Shown: positions 6,211 to 14,202 of the stretch, in pieces
Position numbering within the stretch: position 1 is the first letter of the stretch
Layout: each line of letters begins with the position of its first letter
Position numbers and translations under genes: made by a program
Notes under the pieces: generated by a model
Told to the model about the DNA's origin: nothing
The model's input: only the letters and a program-made list of their open reading frames with translations
Database searches by the model: none
NCBI GenBank assembly: GCA_026990095.1
Contig: JALSIL010000238.1
Span: 1-19,698 of the forward strand
DNA length: 19,698 nt
From: Lysobacterales bacterium
GTDB lineage: Bacteria > Pseudomonadota > Gammaproteobacteria > Xanthomonadales > Marinicellaceae
Direction: 5' to 3'

Positions 6211-8640
6211 ATGACAATCCTATCAAAAATACTTTATCTCCGAATTAAAGCCAAAATCATTCCAGATGATTTGGAAAAATTGGGCATTGATAAAAACATA
6301 CCAATAATCTACGTTCTTGATACGGATTCATTGGTGTCTCGTGTTATTCTTAAAACGGAGTGTAAAAAAAACAACTTCAGCTATAAGGATTTGCCAAAAA
6401 ACTGGCCTAAACTCACCTCAATTCTGGCAAATAAACGTCACAAAGGTTTTTGGAATCGCCAAATTAGTTATACTGTTTTTCAAGAAAACCTAAAACAAAT
6501 ACTTTCCTTTTTAAAAGACAACCCAAAAGAGCAAGTGCAACTCGTTCCAGTATCGGTTTTTTTAGGAATGGCTCCCAATAAAAATGCGGGCGTGTTTAAG
6601 ATACTTTTTTCAGAACAGTGGTCGATAGGCGGTAGGTTGCGAAAATTTTTCTCAATATTACTGCACGGTAAAAACACCATCTTACGTTTTAGTCAACCTA
6701 TTTTATTGAACAAAGAGTTGGATGACTCTAACAACGTTGACGATTTAACAAAGAAAATATCAAAAGTGTTAAGCCTGCACTTTTATCGAACCAAAACCTC
6801 GGTTGTGGGACCTGATTTATCGCACAGAAGAACCGTAGCTCGAAATATATTGAAACGACCACGAGTCAGTCAAGAGATAGAGAACTACGCTAAACGTAAA
6901 AAAATTAATGTGCAGCAAGCGCAAAAAGAAGCACGTAAGATTATTAAAGAAATTGCTTCAGACTATTCGTATTCGATTGTCAGTATTTTTGCAAAATTGC
7001 TAACCAAATTTTGGACAAAAGTTTACAACGGCGTGGTCTTTAACCACTTTGAAGAGTTTCGTGCGAAATCTCAACAATACGAAGTTATTTATACACCGTG
7101 CCACCGCAGTCATATTGATTATTTAATTATGTCTTATGCACTTCACGAGCGCGGAGTTGTGCCACCACATATTGCTGCGGGCATCAATTTAAACATGCCG
7201 ATTTTGGGTTCAATGCTCAGACGTAGCGGTGCTTTTTTTATCAGGCGTTCATTTAATTCTGCCCTCTATTCAACAATTTTTTCCGAATACCTTAGTGCTT
7301 TGCTTTCGCATGGCGTTTCCATAGAATACTTTATTGAAGGCACGCGTTCGCGAACGGGTCGATTGCTCGAGCCCAAAGCAGGCATGCTTGCCATGACCAT
7401 TAAAAGTTACCTCAATGAACGCAATAAGCCTTTGATGTTTCAGCCGTCTTCGTTAAATTATGAAAGGTTGATGGAAGGCAACTCCTACCAAAAAGAGTTG
7501 GGCGGAAAGTCAAAAAAAGGCGAATCCTTAGGTCAACTGTTTAAAGCACGAAAATTGCTTAAAGAAGATTATGGACGATTAACGGTAAACTTTAGTGAAC
7601 CTATCATGCTTGATGATATGCTTGATAAGTACAAGCCCGATTGGCGGCAAACCACGCTTGAAAATAACAAAAAACCCGACTGGTTTAAAACCTTAGTTAA
7701 AGACTGTGGTACCGAAATAATGCAGCGAATCAATGCCGCAGCACACGTTAATCCCATTAATTTACTTGCCATTAGTTTGCTTGCCACACCCAACCATTCA
7801 GCAGCAATCGAAAATTTGTCGCAACAAATAGAATTTTATAAAGAATTATTAATCCGTTTGCCCTATTCTCCGCGAGTCACACTAACCGAAATGTCTACGA
7901 CTGAAATATTTGACTTAGGAGTATCGCTTGGTTTTATAGAAATTGTTGAGCATGAATTAGGAGATGTGGTTCGGGTCAAAAGTGGACAAGGCATACAATT
8001 AACCTATTACCGCAATAATATTTTGCATCTTTTTGCTGCGTCCTCATTTATTGCCATGAGTTTGGTGAACCAAAGGCAACTACCACGCAAAGAAATTTTA
8101 CGCTTGATGGGTGTTATTTACCCGTATGTGAAAAAAGAACTGTTTTTGCATTGGACCACAGAAGAGTTCATTAATTACGGCAGAGAGACTATTTTAACCT
8201 TAAAAAAATTAGATGTTCTCAAATCCGCTGGTCGCACGGTTGAACGTTTAGCTGGTGGCACAATTCAAGCGGGCAAGCTTCGCGTTCTTGCCAATGCCTT
8301 AATGGAAACTTATGAGCGATTCTTTTTGGTTATAGCCGTTCTTTCAAAAAGTGGAACACAACAATTAACGGTGCCACAGTTAGAAAACCTATGCCATAAG
8401 ACTGCCAGTAAATTAAACTTACTGTATGGTTTTAATTCTCCTGATTTCTTTGACAAATCACTGTTTAAAGCCTTTATTGCCAACCTTAAAAAAGAACAAG
8501 TCATAGAAACCGACAAAGATGGGAAAATAGTTTTTACAGAAAACTTAAGAACCTTTTATATGGGCGCTAAAAAATTACTTTCTCGCCGCATCAGACACAG
8601 TGTGTTAAACCTGCTTGAACCTAAAGAAAAAATAAACTAA
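6211..8640 (+). CDS. plsB: Glycerol-3-phosphate 1-O-acyltransferase PlsB
   Basis: Inner-membrane enzyme that transfers an acyl group from acyl-ACP or acyl-CoA to position 1 of glycerol-3-phosphate, the first step of phospholipid synthesis. At 809 residues it is close to E. coli PlsB (807) and colinear. Motifs: catalytic HX4D in CHRSHIDYL (His298, Asp303); PPHIAAGINLN; GAFFIRR (340-346), which contributes to substrate binding; FIEGTRSRTGRL (374 onward); and NYERLMEGNSYQKEL, the region of acyltransferase motif IV, where FQPSSLNYE replaces the more usual PVYIGYE-like wording. The C-terminal part keeps LTYYRNNILH and FFDKSLF. The N-terminus begins about 20 residues later than in E. coli. No Shine-Dalgarno or clear promoter precedes the ATG, which sits right after the lipoprotein terminator; no other in-frame Met fits. 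It runs tail-to-tail into the glycosyltransferase with a 3-base gap. Confidence 0.96.
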   Translation: MTILSKILYLRIKAKIIPDDLEKLGIDKNIPIIYVLDTDSLVSRVILKTECKKNNFSYKDLPKNWPKLTSILANKRHKGFWNRQISYTVFQENLKQILSFLKDNPKEQVQLVPVSVFLGMAPNKNAGVFKILFSEQWSIGGRLRKFFSILLHGKNTILRFSQPILLNKELDDSNNVDDLTKKISKVLSLHFYRTKTSVVGPDLSHRRTVARNILKRPRVSQEIENYAKRKKINVQQAQKEARKIIKEIASDYSYSIVSIFAKLLTKFWTKVYNGVVFNHFEEFRAKSQQYEVIYTPCHRSHIDYLIMSYALHERGVVPPHIAAGINLNMPILGSMLRRSGAFFIRRSFNSALYSTIFSEYLSALLSHGVSIEYFIEGTRSRTGRLLEPKAGMLAMTIKSYLNERNKPLMFQPSSLNYERLMEGNSYQKELGGKSKKGESLGQLFKARKLLKEDYGRLTVNFSEPIMLDDMLDKYKPDWRQTTLENNKKPDWFKTLVKDCGTEIMQRINAAAHVNPINLLAISLLATPNHSAAIENLSQQIEFYKELLIRLPYSPRVTLTEMSTTEIFDLGVSLGFIEIVEHELGDVVRVKSGQGIQLTYYRNNILHLFAASSFIAMSLVNQRQLPRKEILRLMGVIYPYVKKELFLHWTTEEFINYGRETILTLKKLDVLKSAGRTVERLAGGTIQAGKLRVLANALMETYERFFLVIAVLSKSGTQQLTVPQLENLCHKTASKLNLLYGFNSPDFFDKSLFKAFIANLKKEQVIETDKDGKIVFTENLRTFYMGAKKLLSRRIRHSVLNLLEPKEKIN

Positions 8641-8643
8641 TCC

Positions 8644-11600
8644 TCAGAAACTAAGTAGTTCTTCTATTGCCTTCTTGGCAGCTTGAAAAGAGAAATAATT
8701 TTGCACATTTTCAAGGCCGCCTTTTGATAATTGACTCCACAACCTTTCATCTTCATACAAAGCCAGCACCTGTTGTGCAAAATGCTGTGCATTTTTTGCT
8801 GTTAACACGTCTACACCATCTTGGGTAAACATGCCTTCAACCGCTAAATTGGTTCCCACCACTGGTTGCCCATAACTCATGCTTGAGTTGATTTTACCCT
8901 TTACGCCCGCACCATAGCGTAAAGGTGCAACGGCGATGCGAATACCGTCCATAAAGGGTTCAATGTCTTGCACAAACCCATGAAAAATGATGGAATCATT
9001 CGCCATTTGTCTGATGTGTTTTGGTGCATTTGAGCCAATAATATGAAATTTAATTTCAGGAATTTTTGCTAAAATCAAAGGGAAAATATCTGCTACAAAC
9101 CATTCGACTGCATCCACATTGGGGGTGTGTTGATAACCACCGATAAACATTAAATCTTTGCGTTGCGAGAAATTTATTCGACAACCAACAACTCGATGAA
9201 TGGTTGATAAAATATGCACGTGTGCATCGGGTGCATCTTTTGCTAAGACTTCAACCTCAAAAGGACTCACCACCAAAGAGGTATCGCAGTTATTGATAAC
9301 TGCAATTTCCTTGGCTTTGGTTTGTTCCGACAATTTAAACAAATTATTGTCATTAGTTACCTCTGCCATGCGTTGTTCACGCAAATAATGCAAATCCACT
9401 GTATCAAAAATAATTTTAGCTTTTGGGCAATAATCGCGAATAAAGGGCATGACTGGCTCAGCAATATAATGACGACTTAAGATAACATGACTAAAATATT
9501 TGCCTTTTTCTTGCAAGTAACTCACGGGACTGGTGATAGCGGGCGCGTAAATACACTCAACCGATAGTTGTTGCAATGCGGTGGTGTATTTTTTGTCAAA
9601 ACTCAAGTTTTCAGCCATAAAAACAACATGATAATTAAGTTCTTTTAAAATCTTAATAATGTTAATCATCCGCAATGAACCTGCATCTTGATCAGGCATG
9701 GGCGTACAGGCATCGAAGATTAGAATGCGCTTGGGTTGATCATTGATTCGGCATAATTCAATATCCGAACCTGGCTGAGGTTGGGATTTTAATTGTTTAA
9801 GCCATTTGTCTTTAAACTTGATTTGATTGTCCACTTGGTATTTTTTCATGCCTTGGGTCAAGTCAGTTCCTGCTGAAATCCCCTCAAAATGTGTAATCAT
9901 GGAGGCTGGTTGATAATAAGTTTTTTTACCAATTTTTCTGACCATAAAAGCCAAATCTACGTCTTCGTAATAGGCTGGTTTAAAACGTTCATCAAAATAG
10001 CCCAGCTGGGTAAAAAGCTTGTTTTCAATAAGAATGCTCGCACCAGAACAATAATCAACTTCACGCACATGGTTGTACCACGGTTCATCGGGGTTGCCCA
10101 TGCGTCCATAATTCCAACCGCTGGCATCGGAAAATATAATGCCGCCAGCTTCTTGTAATTGGTTGGTTGGGTAGACCAACTTACTGCCCACAAGTCCTGC
10201 ATCAGGGTAGTTGTCAAACACCTCAAGCAAAGCATCCAACCAATTGTCATAAACAACCGTGTCATTGTTTAAAAACATCAAATATTGCCCTTTAGCAAGT
10301 TTTGCTCCCGTGTTACAGGATTCAATAAAACCGCCATTTTGTTTTTGTCTTTGGTAGGTAATACCAGAAATGTTTTTAATTAATGTTGGCGTCTGGTCAC
10401 TGGAATAATCATCCACTACAATAATTTCAAAACTGGTTTTATCGGTTAATTCTTTGAGGGATTTCAAACAATTATAGGTGTGTTTAAACTGGTTATAAAC
10501 AGGTATAATGATCGAAACTTGAGGTTTTCTTGGCGGATTAAATTGGATTTTTGCGTAAGTTTGGGTCAATTTAACATTCACAGCCTGCAACTCTTGCTGT
10601 TTGTTATTCGAAAATTTGTTTTTTATTAATGAAGTCGTTCCAGCAACTCCTCTAGATTTAATGCTACGAGAAAAACGCCCAGGAATTAATTTTAATTGGG
10701 ACACACGAAAACCCAAGGCATTGCGTTTATGCCGAGCCCATGTGGTAAACGAACGCATTGGTTTTGTCATTCTCCATGAACGGGAGTTGTACACATTTAA
10801 CAACTCAGATTCGATGGATTGTTTTTGTTGGGTCAACTGGTTGTTTTCTTGGGCTTTTTGACGGTATTGTTGGTTAAGATTTTCGTATTGTTGATTGAGA
10901 TTCTCGTGTTGTTGATTGAGATTCTCGTGTTGTTGATTGAGACTCTCATATTGATGATTAATGACTTGAATTTGAGTTTTAAGTTGCTCAAGTTGCTGTT
11001 CCATTCTTTTTGTTTCTGTATCAAGAATTTCTTTTATTCGTTTAACTTCATTCTGTTCTTGATTAATGCTTATGTGAGCACTTTTTAATTCTTTTGTTAA
11101 TTTTACACCCCATCTTGATCTTTCTTCCATCAGGTCGGTCATTTTGGTTAATTCTTTTTCTAATGATGCTTTTATTCTGGCTAGGCTAAGCAATTCTCTG
11201 GTTAGTTGAGGCTGATGCAAAGAAGTCTTAATTAATTGGTAATGCGTTGTATGTGCTTTTCCTAAGTGTGACTTAAAGTGCTTAATTTCAGAATTGAAAT
11301 CGGGTAAATTAATTGACTTCAATGTTTCTCTAATTTTTGAAATTTCTTGAGGGTTTTGTTTTAAATTGTGAATTTGTTTGGCAAAGGCTGTCGAAGAGTT
11401 TTCACATAAAAAACCTGTTTTACCGTCAATAATACGGTCTTTTAATGCACCATATTTTGTACTAACAACACAAATACCAGCTTGCTGTAACTCCGATAAG
11501 GTGTAGTTAAATGTTTCTGAGGTTTGTGAAGTAATTAAGGCAATATCAGGTTGAATACTTTGCAACTGCTTACTAAGTTGGCTGTTGGTGTACTCCATAA

Positions 11601-13053
11601 TTACCGTTATATTTTTATTCTTTAAGTATTTTTTTCCTTCATTGCCCGCACCTAAAAGAACAAAGTGGTAATCCGACCCAAGTTCATTCATTATTTCTTC
11701 AAGCAAGTCTTGACCTTTGGCAGGATTGATTCGACCAAGAATCAAGATTGTAAACTGAACCTTTGCTTTATCGTAATTAATGGGGTTAAATTTCTCTATT
11801 GCATGGGCAATGATTTCAACATTGGTAAAAGTTTCCTTGTCAATTTTTTGTAAGTTATCTTTAACGGATTGGCTCGGTGCAATTAGCCGAATGTGTTTTG
11901 ATTGATAAATTTTGTGTAACTTTTCTTTACACGTGAGATACTCTTGAAAAGTGATTTGCCCAAAAGGTTCAAATTTCGTGTGTTCGAGTGCTTGTTTTAA
12001 GGTGTTCTCATCAAGTTCTTTATCATCAAGTCTTGCCATTAAACTTGGCCAAGAAGGAAAATAATCATGCAAAACGCGTATAGTTGGCAAATTGCTTTGC
12101 AAACACTCAAAACCATGCCCAATAAAACTTGAAACCATTACTTGACTAACCTGAAAGTCTTTTAAAATCCGATTAAAAATTAAATTGTATTCAGGGTGTT
12201 CAATGGCAATAGAGTCAATCGGTGATTGCATTTCATATTCTCGAAGGGCAATGCCGTCACATTGATGGTAATGTAGACTGAGTGATTCACCGTATCTTTG
12301 TCGATACAACTCACCATTAGACCGTAAAATAATGTGGTGGAAGTCCTTCTCATGTTTGGCGTAATCATTAATCCATTGATGAACGCCACCACCCCAATTC
12401 ATGGTAATATGCAACATCACTGGTTTACCATCAAGAAGCGGATAACCCAATTGCTTCCTTTTGAATAAAAATGGCTTTATGCGCCAATGTAAATCCACCA
12501 ACCCATGTGCAGGTAGTTTGACTTGGTTGCCTATGTCTATTGGCTTGGTTAATTTAATCGTTGCTTCTTGGTTGTGCGTTTGCACCACTAAATTGGTGCA
12601 GGCAAGCTTAGGTGTTTGGGTGATTTTGTCTAAAAGAGTGCTGCTTTTCAAGGCAAAACATGCCTGATTTAATTGCGAGGTGAAAAATGTCGAAGGTGTT
12701 TGCAAATTGTAAATTAATTGATCAAAATCATGCAGACTCCCAAGAAATTCATCGGATTGCTCTAATGGCGAGAGTTCAAAGAAATGACAACTTAATGCCG
12801 AACAAATTAAACTTTCTTTTTGCTCAAGGGGTTTTATTAAACGCTCCAACCAAAATTCAGGCAATACAGCCTTGGCATTGACAATTACTACTGGTGCAGA
12901 AGAGTTGATGCATACCTGCTGAATCTTTTGGTAGAAAGCATTACCTAAAAGAGGTTCTTCAAATAAATGCAAATCTACTTTTTTCTTGCTGTTTATGTCA
13001 AAAGCTTGGGCTTTATTATGGTTGTAAACGATTAAATAAGGAATATTCTTCAT
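8644..13053 (-). CDS. Giant multidomain glycosyltransferase (GT4 / coiled coil / GT2 / GT4)
   Basis: A 1469-residue cytoplasmic or membrane-associated protein, probably building a surface polysaccharide (O-antigen, capsule or glycan). Order by approximate residue: N-terminal region of unknown fold (1-205); GT4-like domain (208-590) with ILGRINPAKGQDLL and SETFNYTLSELQQAG; coiled coil (630-752) containing heptad repeats NQQHENL; linker SRSWRMTKPMR (755-765), common before GT2 modules of this type; GT2 domain (842-1085) with VSIIIPVYN, IIVVDDYS, FLNNDT and YYEDVDL; and a second GT4-like domain (1106-1469) starting with DACTPMPDQDAGSLR and holding FIGGYQHTPNVDAV and YGAGVKGKI. Sugar donors cannot be read. 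ATG 13053 (MKNIPYLIVYN) is preferred over the in-frame TTG at 13074 because a TATAAT lies between them. No Shine-Dalgarno is seen. It is divergent from a methyltransferase, a pairing common in polysaccharide loci, but no Wzx, Wzy or nucleotide-sugar genes are nearby. Confidence 0.92.
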   Translation of the reverse strand: MKNIPYLIVYNHNKAQAFDINSKKKVDLHLFEEPLLGNAFYQKIQQVCINSSAPVVIVNAKAVLPEFWLERLIKPLEQKESLICSALSCHFFELSPLEQSDEFLGSLHDFDQLIYNLQTPSTFFTSQLNQACFALKSSTLLDKITQTPKLACTNLVVQTHNQEATIKLTKPIDIGNQVKLPAHGLVDLHWRIKPFLFKRKQLGYPLLDGKPVMLHITMNWGGGVHQWINDYAKHEKDFHHIILRSNGELYRQRYGESLSLHYHQCDGIALREYEMQSPIDSIAIEHPEYNLIFNRILKDFQVSQVMVSSFIGHGFECLQSNLPTIRVLHDYFPSWPSLMARLDDKELDENTLKQALEHTKFEPFGQITFQEYLTCKEKLHKIYQSKHIRLIAPSQSVKDNLQKIDKETFTNVEIIAHAIEKFNPINYDKAKVQFTILILGRINPAKGQDLLEEIMNELGSDYHFVLLGAGNEGKKYLKNKNITVIMEYTNSQLSKQLQSIQPDIALITSQTSETFNYTLSELQQAGICVVSTKYGALKDRIIDGKTGFLCENSSTAFAKQIHNLKQNPQEISKIRETLKSINLPDFNSEIKHFKSHLGKAHTTHYQLIKTSLHQPQLTRELLSLARIKASLEKELTKMTDLMEERSRWGVKLTKELKSAHISINQEQNEVKRIKEILDTETKRMEQQLEQLKTQIQVINHQYESLNQQHENLNQQHENLNQQYENLNQQYRQKAQENNQLTQQKQSIESELLNVYNSRSWRMTKPMRSFTTWARHKRNALGFRVSQLKLIPGRFSRSIKSRGVAGTTSLIKNKFSNNKQQELQAVNVKLTQTYAKIQFNPPRKPQVSIIIPVYNQFKHTYNCLKSLKELTDKTSFEIIVVDDYSSDQTPTLIKNISGITYQRQKQNGGFIESCNTGAKLAKGQYLMFLNNDTVVYDNWLDALLEVFDNYPDAGLVGSKLVYPTNQLQEAGGIIFSDASGWNYGRMGNPDEPWYNHVREVDYCSGASILIENKLFTQLGYFDERFKPAYYEDVDLAFMVRKIGKKTYYQPASMITHFEGISAGTDLTQGMKKYQVDNQIKFKDKWLKQLKSQPQPGSDIELCRINDQPKRILIFDACTPMPDQDAGSLRMINIIKILKELNYHVVFMAENLSFDKKYTTALQQLSVECIYAPAITSPVSYLQEKGKYFSHVILSRHYIAEPVMPFIRDYCPKAKIIFDTVDLHYLREQRMAEVTNDNNLFKLSEQTKAKEIAVINNCDTSLVVSPFEVEVLAKDAPDAHVHILSTIHRVVGCRINFSQRKDLMFIGGYQHTPNVDAVEWFVADIFPLILAKIPEIKFHIIGSNAPKHIRQMANDSIIFHGFVQDIEPFMDGIRIAVAPLRYGAGVKGKINSSMSYGQPVVGTNLAVEGMFTQDGVDVLTAKNAQHFAQQVLALYEDERLWSQLSKGGLENVQNYFSFQAAKKAIEELLSF
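10865..10969 (-). repeat. Five 21-bp tandem repeats encoding a coiled-coil heptad
   Basis: The units start at 10865, 10886, 10907, 10928 and 10949. The three central ones are nearly identical, and the outer two are diverged. On the minus strand they encode heptads of the type NQQHENL or NQQYENL inside the glycosyltransferase coiled coil. The 21-base period keeps the reading frame, so copy-number change would lengthen or shorten the linker without a frameshift. Confidence 0.9.
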
Positions 13054-13059
13054 GTGCGC

Positions 13060-13065
13060 ATTATA
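13060..13065 (-). promoter_or_regulatory. -10 box of the glycosyltransferase gene, 6 bases before its ATG
   Basis: The minus strand reads TGCTATAAT, an extended -10, with TATAAT at 13065-13060. Six bases (GCGCAC) separate it from the ATG at 13053, so transcription would begin at or next to the A of the start codon, giving a leaderless mRNA. The -35 region is poor (TCCATC at 17 bases), which an extended -10 can offset. Confidence 0.55.
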
Positions 13066-13114
13066 GCAAAACAATTAAAAAAGATGGATAATATCTAACG
13101 CTTCTATTTTTGCA

Positions 13115-13144
13115 TTGGTTACAATATTAACCCTGCGGTATAAT
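13115..13144 (+). promoter_or_regulatory. Promoter of the methyltransferase gene, -10 box 6 bases before its ATG
   Basis: TTGGTT (13115-13120), an 18-base spacer and a consensus TATAAT (13139-13144). The six bases ACAACG then lead straight to the ATG at 13151, so the transcript would start at or within a base of the start codon. No Shine-Dalgarno is present. The spacing mirrors that of the divergent glycosyltransferase. Confidence 0.6.
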
Positions 13145-13150
13145 ACAACG

Positions 13151-14029
13151 ATGAAAAAACAAAAAACAAAACCTTTAGAATTTACTGGAGAACGTTTTAC
13201 CCCAGAGTGTGTGCGAGAAATTTGGTACGAACATTACCACCGTTATGCCTTTGCCCAAAACTTAGTGGCAGGTAAAAACGTATTGGATATTGCCTCAGGC
13301 GAAGGTTACGGCAGTGCAATTTTAGCAAATAAAGCCCGAAGTGTTATTGGAATGGATATAGATTCAGATAGTATTGCCCATGCACAAAATAAATACCAAC
13401 ACCAGAACTTGCATTACCAGCAAGCCTCGTGCCTTGATATTCCACTGGATACTGAATCAATTGATGTTATTGTTTCTTTTGAAACATTGGAGCATTTGGC
13501 TGAACACGAACAAATGCTTGCTGAATTTAACCGCGTACTAAAAACAGATGGAATCTTGCTTATTTCAACACCCGATAAAAAGCATTATTCCGATGCCACG
13601 GGCTTTAGCAACGAATACCACGTTAAAGAATTATACAAACAAGAATTTAAAGATTTGTTAGATAAGCACTGGCAACAGCAAATATGGTATGCACAGGCCT
13701 TATCGTTTAATTCACTAATGCAAAAGCTGGATAAGCAATCAAAAACTTATTCATCGGATGTATTGCAAGACAACCAATTATTTCACGAACAACAATTAAT
13801 CAAGTCGATGTACTACATAGTTATAGCTAGCAAACAAAAAGCAAACTTACCAATCCTACCTGACTTGCACCTTTTTTCTGACACGCAACAATCAGTTTAC
13901 CAGCACTACAATCAATCCATAAAGAATGAAATCGCCTACGGTAAAGAGCTCATGATGTACCGCGAAAAATTCAAGCGATTGTTATCGATTCCTTTCATTG
14001 GCAAGGTTATTAAGTTTTTTGATAAATGA
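13151..14029 (+). CDS. Class I SAM-dependent methyltransferase
   Basis: A 292-residue cytoplasmic enzyme of the Methyltransf_11 type. The SAM-binding motif I is VLDIASGEGYG (44-54); the acidic residue after strand 2 is in GMDID (67-71); FETLEHL (110-116) is the usual post-motif stretch; and NRVLKTDGILLISTP (127-141) is the conserved strand-helix that follows. The N-terminal segment LEFTGERFTPE and the C-terminal segment ending SIPFIGKVIKFFDK occur in methyltransferases found beside polysaccharide glycosyltransferases (recalled, not searched). With the divergent glycosyltransferase it may methylate a surface glycan or its precursor; the substrate is unknown. The frame is open back to 13115, but that longer start would lie upstream of the promoter, so ATG 13151 is chosen. 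Confidence 0.85.
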   Translation: MKKQKTKPLEFTGERFTPECVREIWYEHYHRYAFAQNLVAGKNVLDIASGEGYGSAILANKARSVIGMDIDSDSIAHAQNKYQHQNLHYQQASCLDIPLDTESIDVIVSFETLEHLAEHEQMLAEFNRVLKTDGILLISTPDKKHYSDATGFSNEYHVKELYKQEFKDLLDKHWQQQIWYAQALSFNSLMQKLDKQSKTYSSDVLQDNQLFHEQQLIKSMYYIVIASKQKANLPILPDLHLFSDTQQSVYQHYNQSIKNEIAYGKELMMYREKFKRLLSIPFIGKVIKFFDK

Positions 14030-14154
14030 TTTCTAATAAACCACCTAAAAGCGAGCCAATTTTCAGTGCTTCATTCAGCTTAGTTTAAACGCAAGTTTTT
14101 GTTTACAGTTGTCAAAACCTATCTTAGATTTAGCTAGGAAATGAATAGGAAACC

Positions 14155-14183
14155 AAAAAAAACCGCACGAAACTGCGGTTTTT
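14155..14183. terminator. Bidirectional terminator between the methyltransferase gene and fadE
   Basis: AAAAACCGCA (14158-14167) pairs with TGCGGTTTTT (14174-14183) around a 6-base loop CGAAAC. An A run (from 14155) lies on the left and a T run on the right, so it can work in both directions. It lies between two convergent genes, 125 bases after the methyltransferase stop and 20 bases beyond the fadE stop. Confidence 0.85.
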
Positions 14184-14202
14184 AGGTTTAAGAAGGGGCT
14201 TA

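Noticed and set aside
10865..10969. CRISPR-like array
   Set aside because: The repeats are contiguous 21-base units without spacers and lie in frame within a coiled coil.
13054..13074. TTG start giving seven more residues on the glycosyltransferase
   Set aside because: A consensus extended -10 (13065-13060) lies between TTG and ATG, so the transcript would not contain the TTG.
13115..13150. Upstream start for the methyltransferase
   Set aside because: It overlaps the -35 and -10 hexamers; the ATG at 13151 gives the usual N-terminus.
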